A DNA stretch of 64,000 bases from Athripsodes cinereus (lineage: Eukaryota; Arthropoda; Insecta; Trichoptera; Leptoceridae). Where the stretch lies: assembly GCA_947579605.1 (NCBI GenBank), contig OX388325.1, forward strand, positions 2,041,572-2,105,571. The letters are read 5' to 3'. The notes under the pieces were generated by a model. It had not been told where the DNA came from and made no database searches. It saw only the letters and a list, made by a program, of their open reading frames with translations. Positions 21,485 through 31,431 of this stretch are shown here, one piece after another (the first letter of the stretch is position 1; every line of letters starts with the position of its first letter). The position numbers and the translations under genes are program-made.

Positions 21485-21905
21485 AATGGGCCACTTGCAG
21501 TCGTGGGGGATTTTAATAAAAATGATCGAATTCAGTAAATTTGAGGTCGGAAAACACACATATGGCAGTTAAAAAATTTTAAATATCTAAATTATGGAGA
21601 ATTTCCAAAAATAAAACCCAAAATTTTTGACGTTTGGCAAAACACTCCAAACAGCTGATGACGTCACGGAGTCCCGTGAATCATAGTAACTTTCGCAACC
21701 ACAGATTATAATCTCATACAGACATGGGACTCCGTGACGTCACAGCGCCGCCATATCGTTTTTGATCATTACGAGAAAATCCAATTTTTAAAAGCTAATA
21801 TCTAAGAAAATAGTGCAAGAAAAAATAAAATAAATTGTGGTTGTGTTTCTTTCATACTAATTTACAATTTTATGCAATAAAAAAAAAATCTGCAAGTGGC
21901 CCATT
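21485..21905. repeat. MITE with AATGGGCCACTTGCAG termini
   Basis: The left AATGGGCCACTTGCAG and right CTGCAAGTGGCCCATT are exact inverted repeats. The interior has two inverted blocks, GATGACGTCACGGAGTCCC and GGGACTCCGTGACGTCAC, each with a TGACGTCA octamer. Confidence 0.85.
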
Positions 21906-22299
21906 GAAACAAAACAATTTCAGTATTTTTTAACAATATAAAATTCTATTACATTAATATTTTTTTTGTACCTACTGTGATTATAATTTGAAAAGATTTT
22001 CCAGTAGTTTTTTTTTCCCATAAACCATTTACGAACACAACAAAAAAAGTCGTTGATGGTGGATAAAACATTAAAAAAAATCGTTATGGCAACACGTGAC
22101 AGCGGAACTGTCATAAAAACATCACTTTCATACAAAAATACAATCCAAATTTCCAACTTTTCCGTTAATTTTCCAAAAAAATTCTTTCATGCGAACCGTC
22201 TCCTGATAATATCGAACATAACAAAAAAGAATCAGCCAATTTGGTACAGCCGTTCTAAAGTTATGGGGGAACATACATGGTCAACTAATTTTTTTACGA
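21906..22299. repeat. AT-rich repeat sharing sequence with 12570-12690
   Basis: The part 21920-22040 matches 12570-12690 in inverted orientation. The remainder up to the SINE is unclassified. The ORFs in it are AT-rich chance frames. Confidence 0.45.
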
Positions 22300-22475
22300 T
22301 AAAAAAGATATATCTGGGTTTTGTTTGTTATAAACCCAAATACAACCTTACACACCTTTCACAGTAAGCTACTAAAAGCTTGTGTCGTGAAAGGGGAGTT
22401 TGCCAGTACCTTGTATCGAACCACGGCCACCTTGTTCACGAGGCCGAGACTCTACCTACAGGCTAGCGACGAACT
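22300..22475 (-). mobile_element. tRNA-derived SINE, copy 2
   Basis: This is the reverse complement of the 20000 SINE structure, with A/B-box region at 22405-22465 (B box GGTTCGATACA), shared body and A-rich end at 22300-22315. Confidence 0.85.
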
Positions 22476-23060
22476 TTTATTTATGAAGATTGTATATTAA
22501 AAGTTACTTATTAAAGTGTAGGTACATAGAAAGAATCCATTACAAGACAGATATGCAATTCCATGGGGACTCATCCACTTAATTTTCCATTTCACAAATG
22601 AACTACTTAACGAGTTTGCAAATAAATATTATTATAAACGTCGGTGAGAAATATTGGGGTCAAGACATTTTACAAAAATGAATTAACCCGCTCAGTACCA
22701 AAGTAAATTGAAGAGCCCTGGAATAATAACTCGCCTAGTGAGGTTGCTGAGGGTTATGACTGCATAGTCCTGATTAACTTGCTTGTTCCGGGGCGCACGC
22801 GCAGTCACATTGTCTGTTTTGGCTATCTTATATGCATGTTGGATTGGTATTTTGTTATTTTTTTTTTTCTATTTTTTTGTTTAACTTTTGTAATAAATGA
22901 CAAACTTGTGGGCTTGGTATTATATAGCAAAGGGTTAAATTGTGAGTGCGGGTTGAGTAGGATGATGTATTGTCTTTGCTTTGTAATTATGTGTATTACT
23001 TCTGTTCATATGTATTTTCAAATGTTTTGTAATAATGATGAATAAATAAATAAAATTTAA
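22476..23060 (+). repeat. LINE 3' untranslated tail with (AAAT)n end
   Basis: The stretch ends with GATGAATAAATAAATAAAAT at about 23036-23056 and lacks coding sequence. It resembles in style the tails at 1-479, 28080-28280 and 38600-38775. Confidence 0.4.
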
Positions 23061-23696
23061 AAAAAATTATATGTACAATGAATAAGCAAAAAAAGATGAT
23101 TTTTGGTGAAATAATTTTTTACCGTTTTCAAGGGAGGCGCATTTGTTTGTACAAGGATATCGGCTGTTTAAGGACGCGTTACAAACTCTATGAAGTTGTC
23201 ACTTATATTATTTTATTCACAAACATCATAACAAAAACATACAACAATAAAATATGGAAAATATGGACGCATAAAATGATAGCACCTATTTCAATTTTCT
23301 AATCAAAGGTCGTAAATGTGGAAATTGTGGCCAAAAAATAAAATAAAAGTTTGGAAAAAAATTACACATCAAATAAGTGACTTCATCAGAAAAATTCTTA
23401 TTCCACTTTATAAAACCAAGTTTTTTTCATAATTTCCTCATAAAACATAAATTCTTTTCAAACCAGGCGATTTTTTAAAAATTAAATTCTTCATGTTCCC
23501 GTACGGGCACATTGGTAACCAGAGGGTTAACCGACTGACATCTTTCTCGTAGAATATAGTATAAAATCACTAAAAACATTTTCTCTGCACTATGTATTTG
23601 AAATTAAACATAATTTTATAATAGGGTGACGGGTATAGCTATTGACCGCAGTTCAGATATTTTTTTTTACTTTGAACATGAATGATTCGATTCAAA
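23061..23696. other. Unclassified AT-rich stretch
   Basis: No recognised gene or repeat. The 74-codon frame at 23078 has no exon-like context. Confidence 0.3.
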
Positions 23697-24428
23697 TTAA
23701 GGGGCCACTTTAGCAAAAACGATAAAATATTCAATTTTCAACAAGTTTGGTACACAAACTCTCAAAACTTGTTGACCCTGCGAACATTTTGATTTGATAA
23801 AATATGAAAACAAATATTAATTACCAATATCAAATTTTAACTTTTTAAAAAAACTCGTATTTAGCTTCATAGTATTTGTTTATAAAAAAGCAAATTTCTA
23901 AAAATCGAATTCGGGGGTGTTTTTGGTATATAAATGCACGAGAATCCTAAAAAATTTCATATATTTATTTAATATTGAAAATATTTAGATAGTTATTACA
24001 ATTATAGAACAAAAAAAATCGATTTTTTTTTTTGTTTTTTTCATGGATATTGACCGACTTAAAAAAATTTTTTTTTTGATAAAATTTCTCATATTTTGAA
24101 ATCAAAAATCACCACATGAACTCAATTTTTTGTAGACTAAAAAAAGTTTGCTAAAATCTAGAGTATTTAAATGCTTGATAGGATGAATAAAAAATATATA
24201 TATTTTACAAATAATTTGTATTTTGATATAACAAAGAGTACCTAAATAAATCTCGTCAGTCTGCGATTTATTTATTTTTTATTAAAAAAACTAATATTGG
24301 TAATAAATATTTGATTTTTTATTTTATCAAATCAATATGTTCGCAAGGGTCAACAAGTTTTGGCAGTTTTTCTATCAAATTTGTTGAAAATAGAAAATTT
24401 TACCGTTTTTGCTAAACGGGGCCCTTAA
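23697..24428. repeat. TTAA-bounded MITE (piggyBac-like), full copy 2
   Basis: TTAA at 23697-23700 and 24425-24428; termini GGGGCCACTTTAGCAAAAACG and CGTTTTTGCTAAACGGGGCCC. Inverted relative to the 3638 copy. By eye it diverges from that copy by several percent, although the adjacent 165-bp flank is almost identical. Confidence 0.85.
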
Positions 24429-24593
24429 GATTAGAAAATAGTAAATGTTCACATAGATTATAAAAAAAATGTAATTTTTATAATTTTCTAAATAAATAAA
24501 ATGATCAGATCCTTATCCAGTGAAAGATAACAATAATAAATAACCTATTGTAGAAATTGATTGATATCTTATGCAATTAATTTTCAATTTGCT
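24429..24593. repeat. Duplicated flank (inverted match to 3465-3637)
   Basis: Same sequence as the intron beside the 3457 splice acceptor, but without the last 8 intron bases or the exon. Confidence 0.85.
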
Positions 24594-24792
24594 GAGTTAA
24601 TTGATGAATGCAGAAATATTAGAATAAAACAAGTGTTTTATTCTACTATTGATGTTTTTATACACAATAGTAGAATAATTACTATTGTTGTTAAATCTGT
24701 ACTATTGTTGTTTTTATTCACAATAGTAGAATAAAACGCTTGTTTTATTTATTTCGATATGGAATTCTACTACCTAAACACCGACACAGTGA

Positions 24793-24956
24793 ACAATGAA
24801 ATAGCAACAATCTACAAGCTATTATTAGTTCCTTCCAGATTTACATTTAAACTATTCGGCAGAATACCGAATAATAGACCAAATATTCGGTATTCGGCCG
24901 AATAGTAAAAATGTTGCCGAATAGGCAGAATGCCAAATAGTTGCCCAATATTCGTT
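24793..24956. repeat. Right-end fragment of hAT-like MITE family I
   Basis: Matches 20215-20386, including ATTCGGTATTCGGCCGAATA, and ends TTCGTTCCATCTCTA. The left part is missing. Confidence 0.75.
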
Positions 24957-25177
24957 CCATCTCTAATCGCAATAACTCACTTTTACATAGTTATAGGCCA
25001 TCCGTGTTACAGTTATTAGCCGCTCAAAAATGTTATCAATAAATGAGTAATCACAATGAAAAACAACAAAAGATACACAAATTTGATTTCTGTAATATTA
25101 ATAATAATAGACAATTTATAATGCGCTGTTTTGTGGAATAAATCCACTTCAAGGGCGCTGTAATAGTATATAATATA

Positions 25178-25590
25178 ATGAGTTACAATCCATTCGATTG
25201 GTCTGCAACGAGTTTGATTTTTCTTCTCCATTCTTCTCTATTCTCAGCCAGTCTTTTCAGCTCTACGTATGAGCCACAGTTCATGTCCCTCTTCAGTTGG
25301 TCCGTATATGCGTCTCTTGGTCGGCCTCTGCAATTTGTCCCCTCGGTCTTACCCTCCGCGATGGCGATGAGTAGTCCTGGGTGCCTGATGTTGTGGCCAG
25401 TCCAGTTAGCTCGTTGTTGGCTGATTCTCTTAGGGAGTTGCCTTTTTTCGCCTACCCTGGTTAATACTTCTTCGTTTTCGACGTGCTCCGACCAATGGAT
25501 CTTATAAGCATGCGTCTGTAGCATCACATTTCAAAGGCCGCCAACCGTCCGCTTTCACTCTTGCTGATGGTCCATGTCTCACAACCATAA
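25178..25590 (-). pseudogene. LINE 3' coding fragment, GRPRDAYTDQ family, copy 1
   Basis: A 114-codon open minus frame (25527-25183) contains RANWTGHNIRHPGLL, then EGKTEGTNCRGRPRDAYTDQ and a tail RLAENREEWRRK. This is the C-terminal end of a non-LTR retrotransposon polymerase, distinct from the LRWFGHVERM family. A second copy is at 29555-30110. Confidence 0.75.
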
Positions 25591-26270
25591 AGCAGAATGC
25601 TCCATACAAAGGCTTTAGTAAGGTTCTAGTAAGTAAAATGTAATAGTAAGTAACTAATATAAGTAGCAGGGTCGCTTATTCGGGTATTTCATCGGAGAGT
25701 ATAGTTATATTTTTAATCGTGTTATTTTTGCTTAGTTATTTTATTGTCTTATTTTTCTTACTTATAAAATTGTGTTCTTTTTCTTAGTTATATTTTAATT
25801 GTGTTGTTTAATTGTCTTATTTTTTTAGTTATTTTTCTTAGTATTGCCCCAGAACAGATTTTGGTCTAGTGGAGCAATATATTCCATAATGATGTTTTCA
25901 TGTTATTTATGTATGTAATATTTTTGGAAATAAATAAAAAAAAGTACCTACCTAATATTTTGTAGTTGGTTAAGTTTTTATTAGGTATATTTCTGGAAAT
26001 AAATAAATTAATTAAAGATGACACCACATTTTGATGTATCTATAATTTAAAATTATACACGGATGCTTAATAAATACTGCCTCAGAATAAACTCAAGTCG
26101 TAGTGAGGCAATAAATTCCATTTTCTATAATAATTGTTATAAGAATGTGTCTTAAGATATAGAAAGTATTGTTTATTTAGTAGAATTTTGTAGTACGAGC
26201 ATGTAGGTACTAAGTTTTTGTTGTTGTTATATTTCGAGAAATAAATTATATTTTGAATGTTTTTAGTATT
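25591..26270 (+). repeat. Series of LINE-type 3' tails
   Basis: Three related blocks end with GGAAATAAATAAAAAAAAG (about 25920-25942), GGAAATAAATAAATTAATT (about 25992-26015) and GAGAAATAAATTATATT (about 26235-26252), each preceded by a GCCTCAGAATAA/GCCCCAGAACAG-like phrase. They look like successive 3' UTR copies. Confidence 0.4.
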
Positions 26271-26279
26271 TTACAAATT

Positions 26280-26498
26280 TACAATGCACTTCCGTCACTT
26301 GATTATTTAGATCGCGATCGATTTCGGTAAACCTTTAGATAACTTATACAATCCGGTTACTTATACAATGACGTGTTCTGTAATACACATAATCACCTGT
26401 GACTGTGTGTGTAAGGCACTCTTATAAAAATCCAAGTCTGCATAGATTTACCGAAATCGATCGCGATTTACATAATCAAGTAACGGAAGTGCATTGTA
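26280..26498. repeat. Foldback MITE with TA flanks (mariner-like)
   Basis: TA + CAATGCACTTCCGTCACTTG at the left mirrors CAAGTAACGGAAGTGCATTG + TA at the right; arms of about 50 bp include GATCGCGATCGATTTCGGTAAA. The TA flank suggests Tc1/mariner origin. Confidence 0.8.
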
Positions 26499-26954
26499 GA
26501 ATACTAAAAAATATTCAAATTGTCTCGAAACTGTTACATAGTTAATCCTTCTAAAATAAATGATATTGAAAAAATTGTACTTAAAGAATGCATTTACTCA
26601 CCTTTTTCTATAGAAAATCACAGAGATTATTATAAATCGAAATCCTGAAAAGACCAAACTATCTCGAATACAGTCGAACACCTTTGAAGCAAATATCGTT
26701 AAACTACACCACAATGTTCTTCAAATGTTATACAGTATAAGGTATTTAAATTTTATATTCTTTCAGTTGCATACATGTGTTAATGAAATGTGTTTATGAA
26801 ATGATAACTATGCAAATCATGCGATTACTACAAAAAAATTCAAGATACTGAATTTTTTTCTGTATATTTTTTATTTAGATACAAATACCAACCTGTGCTT
26901 ATAATATATGCGAATAGTTTGATTATGGTATGAAAAAAAGATCAATAAATATAC
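26499..26954. other. Unclassified AT-rich stretch
   Basis: No supported gene or repeat. Confidence 0.3.
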
Positions 26955-27800
26955 TATAATACTATGCCAAACCCTCACGCCGTAACCCAAGTGGGGCAGG
27001 AAGAGAGGACGAAACGCCAAAGCCTTTTTTCTTTTTTTTTTAAGGGCAGCGCCCCCGTCACATACCTCGTGCCGTACCTGGAGATATGTTTCCTCCATAA
27101 CGACACACACATGCACAAACAGGATTTAATGTCTCATTAAAGCGAGAAATGCTGCCCCGAGGGAGCACTCTAGATTTAGTGGCCACACACCAAAAATGTT
27201 GGTGCAAAAAGGGAAGGGAAGAAATGGGAAAATACATATACATCTATCCTTACATACTCCTTTCGCTCTTTCTACGTTCATATTATAATTTCTCATACAC
27301 GCACGTCTATTTCTCTTACTCAACACGCGGCCGTCTCCTCTAAAGTGGTATGGCCGTACGGGTACGGCGCGACGAGGAGAATCGGTGCAAATATGAGTAT
27401 GGACGTGCAGGTACGTTTGTCAATATTACGACGCGTATATCATTTTTTATGGAATAATCAGTATGATATTTATATAATGTGATACTTAAAAAAAATCTAA
27501 TGGTGAAAAAACTCACTCCATTAGGACCGAACAAAATCTCACTCCATTGACGTGGAGTGTAAGTGGTTTTCGGACGCCCACGCTTTCTCACATCCCTCAT
27601 TCTTTCAGATAAGTATATCCTCTAAGTCATACTTTCATCATTCATTCATCGTTCCACGTGTCCAAATTGTCGTAAATTGTTTCCACACATTCTATCCACA
27701 ACACTGCTTTTATGTATATCCGCTCATTCTTCTAATATCCTCATTCCTCATTCTATCACGCAACGTTTTACCAACCATTCTTCACAACAATCGCATCTCT
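26955..27800 (-). pseudogene. LINE 3' fragment, LRWFGHVERM family, interrupted twice
   Basis: The minus strand shows the family's pieces: a 3' end at 26960-27000 (CCCACTTGGGTTACGGCGTG), the LSKRNRRACMRN block at about 27245-27330, and an upstream block with RDVRKRGRPKTTY at about 27545-27600. About 220 bp (27020-27240) and 200 bp (27340-27545) of unrelated DNA separate them. Not functional. Confidence 0.6.
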
Positions 27801-28079
27801 ACAGCATTTATTATTTATTTATTTATTTAAAACACACACATTTAGACTATACACAAACAGGATTTAGAATGTAGGCTACATGTACCTACTTATAATAAAC
27901 AAAACAAAGAAAAGAAAAAACGACATCCAAGTAACAATGCACCTTTCATTATTTTGCACCTACATAATATAAGAGTAAAATATTAGAATAATATTTTACC
28001 CAATTCAATGCACAGAGATGACGATTTTATCAATGCATCACGATATCCTGCATTTCTGTGGGGGGGGGGGGGGTGGCAC
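27801..28079. other. Unclassified stretch with simple repeats
   Basis: A TTTA run (27810-27830) and a G13 run (28061-28073). No gene. Confidence 0.3.
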
Positions 28080-28280
28080 GGTGCTGCGGGGCTGACTTGT
28101 GCCCCTTTGCCTTGTCACCGCAGATATTGAGATATTGAGTTACGCTTTAATTTAATTTAATTGAATTCTCTGATTGTGCATGCTGTAGACGCTCTTAATT
28201 GGGGAACTGGCCAGATCTTATTGTATGTTTGTTATTTGTGTATTGTGTTGTCAGTTTTCTGTGAGTGTCTCTATGAAATA
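28080..28280 (+). repeat. LINE 3' tail
   Basis: Contains GACGCTCTTAATTGGGGAACTGGCC, shared in style with 38680-38710 (GACACGCTTAATTGGGGGGTTGGCC), and ends in AATAAAATAAAAAT. A non-coding 3' UTR. Confidence 0.55.
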
Positions 28281-28326
28281 AAATAAAAATATCTTACCCA
28301 AACTATTAATTTTATAAATCTACACT

Positions 28327-28935
28327 TTTTTTTTGTACGCGGCAGCAGAATTGCCATCCGCACTTCTCAGAATTATACAACCAGATAAGTCTCCATAGAA
28401 TCAGTCATGGTCACACAAAAACTTAACAGTCTAATGCCAAGAAAAATTCACCTATCCAGATATACAGGATATCAAAGGATTAGGCTCAGAACGCGGGTTC
28501 AAAATACCAGCATTGTGCCTGAAATATCTGTGTTCAAAAACTTTCTACAAGTGTTTATTATAATAGATTTTTGAATTTTAATGTACAAATTAACCGGTAA
28601 ATCTAAGTTTTGTAAATTATTTATTAAAGATTTCGGAGTTACCCCTGTAGCTGACATGACTAAAGGTATTATATAAACGGACCTAGAATGCCAAATATTT
28701 TTTATTTCTCCTACTAGTTCTGAATATTTACGTATTTTTTCTGTGATGGTTGTTTGTATATTATGTGTATTTGGGACAGCGATGTCTATTAGGTACGTTA
28801 TTTTATTACGTTTATCATGTAATACTAAATCGGGTCTATTATGATGTATTTGTCAATCTGTTATTATTGTTTTATCATAATAGAACCTGTAATTTTGATT
28901 TTCTAAAACCGGTTCCGGGTTGTATTTATAATAAG
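28327..28935 (-). pseudogene. LINE with restriction-enzyme-like endonuclease C-terminus, copy 1
   Basis: On the minus strand about 28935-28555 reads through with one in-frame TGA. It contains RPDLVLHDKRNKITYLIDIA, i.e. the P-D-x(12-14)-D catalytic pattern of the restriction-like endonuclease of R2/R4/Dong/NeSL-type LINEs, then AVPNTHNIQTT, EKIRKYSELVGEIKNIW and IIPLVMSATGVTPKSL. A conserved non-coding 3' UTR (28560-28335) ends in poly(T) on the plus strand (28328-28335), i.e. a poly(A)-like tail. The 5' part is absent, cut off by the Helitron-like repeat at 28945. A second copy of the 3' part is at 42502-42890. Confidence 0.75.
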
Positions 28936-28944
28936 GTATTATAA

Positions 28945-29160
28945 ATATTATTATAAAGAGGATGAAAGATTTGATTATTTGCATTGAATAGGCTCCGAAA
29001 CTACTGAACCGATTTGAAAAATTATTTCACTGTTGGGAAGCTACACTATCCCCGGGTGACATAGGCTATATAATATTTTCAAAAAAATTAGGGATCCTTA
29101 CTAAAACTTTTTTTTTTAAATACCTATCTACCCGTGCGAAGCCAGTGCGGACCGCTTGTA
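28945..29160 (+). mobile_element. Helitron-like repeat family B, copy 3
   Basis: The most complete copy: starts near TATTATAAAGAGGATGAAAG, contains CTACACTATCCCCGGGTG and ends CGAAGCCAGTGCGGACCGCTTGT. No coding capacity. Confidence 0.65.
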
Positions 29161-29554
29161 TAAAATATAATAAAAAAAAAAACAAAACAAAATAAACAAA
29201 GGTCCTAATAACATAATAAACACACGCAACCCTATTTTCAGCAAACAAATTGAATTTTTATTTAATAAAAAAAAAATTACCTATTATTTTTCTTTACGCC
29301 TTAAACTTTCTTGTATTTTGTATGCACGCGCGCTTTTTATTTTTACGTCACAATTATAATTTTCCTTTGTCAATAAGGTCACAACTCGTTGAAGGATCAG
29401 ACTGAACTGAGCTATAATTTACTGAGTGATCTGCCTATGTAACTGTGTCCTGTTTGAGTAGATCTATTTATATAATATGCGTTATAAATACTGTATTTTA
29501 CCCTCGCGCCGTATTCATAGTGTGGTATATAATATTATTATACTGTAGTGAGTT
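29161..29554. other. Unclassified AT-rich stretch
   Basis: No supported feature. Confidence 0.3.
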
Positions 29555-30110
29555 ACAAGTTACAATCCATTGGATTGGTCTGCAACGAGTTTGAATTTTC
29601 TTCTCCATTCCTCCCTATTTTCTGCTGGTCTCTTTAATTCAAATAATAATAATAATTACTAGACAACTTATTTAAGATGCGCCGTTTTGTGGAAACACCA
29701 CCTCAAGGGCCCATTCAAGAATCATAACACCTCCTGAACAATAGGGTTTTAACCTCGCCTTGAACTATATTAAGGTGGTGTTGCTTGAACACCTTCACAC
29801 TCTCTACGTAAGTAGGTATGTACCACAATTCATGTCCTTCACTTTGTCGATATATGGCCGGTTTCAATAACCTAATCTATCCGTGACTGTCGATTGAAAT
29901 CTATGATTTAAAATATAGAACACAATAGATTTCAATCGACAGTAGCGGATAGATAGATTATTGAAACCGGCCAATAGCTAATGTCTCTTGGCCGACCTTT
30001 ACCATTTCTGCTTTCGGTTTTACTCTATGCGATGGTAATGAACAGGCCTGGGTGCCTATACTTGTTGTGGCCAATCCAGTTTGCTCTTTGTGGGGTAGGT
30101 AGAGAGAACA
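29555..30110 (-). pseudogene. LINE 3' fragment, GRPRDAYTDQ family, copy 2, interrupted
   Basis: 29560-29640 and 29815-30095 match 25178-25420 of copy 1. Two foreign pieces interrupt it: about 29641-29810 (containing GCGCCGTTTTGTGG and CACCTCAAGGGCCC, also seen at 25110-25160) and the foldback 29856-29972. Confidence 0.7.
29856..29972. repeat. 117-bp foldback element
   Basis: Starts GGCCGGTTTCAATAA and ends TTATTGAAACCGGCC, with further complementarity through CTGTCGATTGAAATCTAT. The LINE it interrupts exists without it at 25300-25320, so it is a genuine insertion. Confidence 0.9.
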
Positions 30111-30124
30111 GAACGCCATTTAAG

Positions 30125-30350
30125 AAGATATCCTTACATAGGTACCTACTTCTTTCGCATCTTCTACATTCATACGACTTCTCAATCACGCACGTCGATT
30201 TCTTCTACTCAAAGCACGGCCGTCCTTGAGAATTTGATCCACATTATCGAGCCTCGTAGTTCTCGGACGCTCGCGCTTCCTCACATCCCCTCTTTCAGAC
30301 AAGTATATTTTTCTCTTTGTCCACATGTCCACTCCACTTGTTTGAAAAAG
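30125..30350 (-). pseudogene. LINE 3' fragment, LRWFGHVERM family, copy 3
   Basis: The minus frame includes IYLSERGDVRKRERPRTTRL and DGRALSRRNRRA. It ends abruptly where the pogo-like element begins (30356). Confidence 0.7.
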
Positions 30351-30582
30351 ATAATTAGGGGAAAGTGGGGATGTATGGGACAAATTTATTCAGAATTGAA
30401 TTTTAGAAATATAAAAAGCAATTTATTTGAAAAAAGTACTATGTTGCCAAAGTTTATACACAATAGACCATTAAAGGATGACGTCACAGAAAAATCATTG
30501 AGGGGCATCAGGCATCCCAACACAACACATTCACACTGTTTACGGTGTAATATTAGGTGGGGCGCCTAAAGAATAGATACCT

Positions 30583-30957
30583 TGTTGAATACTGCCATCT
30601 GTGTGGTGAATTATGAAGCACTGGTCACTGGCTATAGACATAAGGTGATAATCTATGGCGAATAAATTCAATTCAGGGTTTGTCTTTGGTTACGTGTATA
30701 TAATACACACACACTTGTTGATCCACCTCTTCTTCTCCAATACACAGTCAAACAAAAACATTAGCATCTATACTGTTCTATTTTGTTACAAGTTTTACAT
30801 TAAATTCCACAATATAATGAAAAAGTGTTTGTTCTGCAATCCATCCACTCATCAGTTACACAACTCAACATTAGCGATCGTGAAAGGGACATAGGCGATC
30901 GAGACACAACAACATTGGCGACCGTGACAGGACATAGGCGATCGAGACACAACAACA
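30583..30957 (+). repeat. BEL 5' LTR
   Basis: Starts TGTTGAATACTGCC and ends ACACAACAACA (TG...CA). TATA-like GTATATAATACACAC lies near 30696-30710. The last 70 bp contain the first part of a 43-bp tandem duplication. Confidence 0.97.
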
Positions 30958-30958
30958 T

Positions 30959-30970
30959 TGGCGACCGTAC
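30959..30970 (+). promoter_or_regulatory. BEL primer-binding site
   Basis: TGGCGACCGT begins 1 nt after the LTR. It would pair with a tRNA 3' end reading ACGGTCGCCA; a tRNA-Arg is my guess, unverified. A near-identical site, TTGGCGACCGTGACAGG, occurs 43 bp upstream inside the LTR. Confidence 0.75.
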
Positions 30971-31431
30971 AACAGGACACCTTTCGGAAAAAACATCGAA
31001 TCCATCATTGCGTATCGTATCCTATATTTTCCTATTCATTTACAATTCTATCCTATAATATTACATTTCCATTCAAATAGATCAATATATTTAACTATCT
31101 GGGGATTCATTGCCATTTTATATAAATATTATACATTTTAAAGTTAATTGTTACAATAATATCTACCCTACAATTTCACAACTGTAATCGTATCTAATTG
31201 TTGTTTTAAAACATTTGTTTAATAAATAAAACTAATATTATCTTTATTGTTTTGCAGATAACCCGTGATTCCATCATATTTTCGGCATTTTTATGAAAAA
31301 AAACTGTGTGTAAATTCTCGTGAGAAATATTGTTGCAAAATAGTCGCGTGTTTTCAATGTTCATTGATTGGCATTTTTTGCATTGAGTTTTCTCTTTTTA
31401 TTATTGTATATTTATTACATTCTAGTGAATT
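30971..31431 (+). other. BEL leader
   Basis: Non-coding, with a splice-acceptor-like TCTTTATTGTTTTGCAG at 31242-31258, about 170 nt before the ATG. It may allow a spliced leader, but no matching donor was confirmed. Confidence 0.4.

Noticed and set aside
30655..30894. 79-codon ORF, repeated identically at 36997-37236
   Set aside because: It lies wholly within the BEL LTR, so its repetition reflects LTR identity, not a gene.
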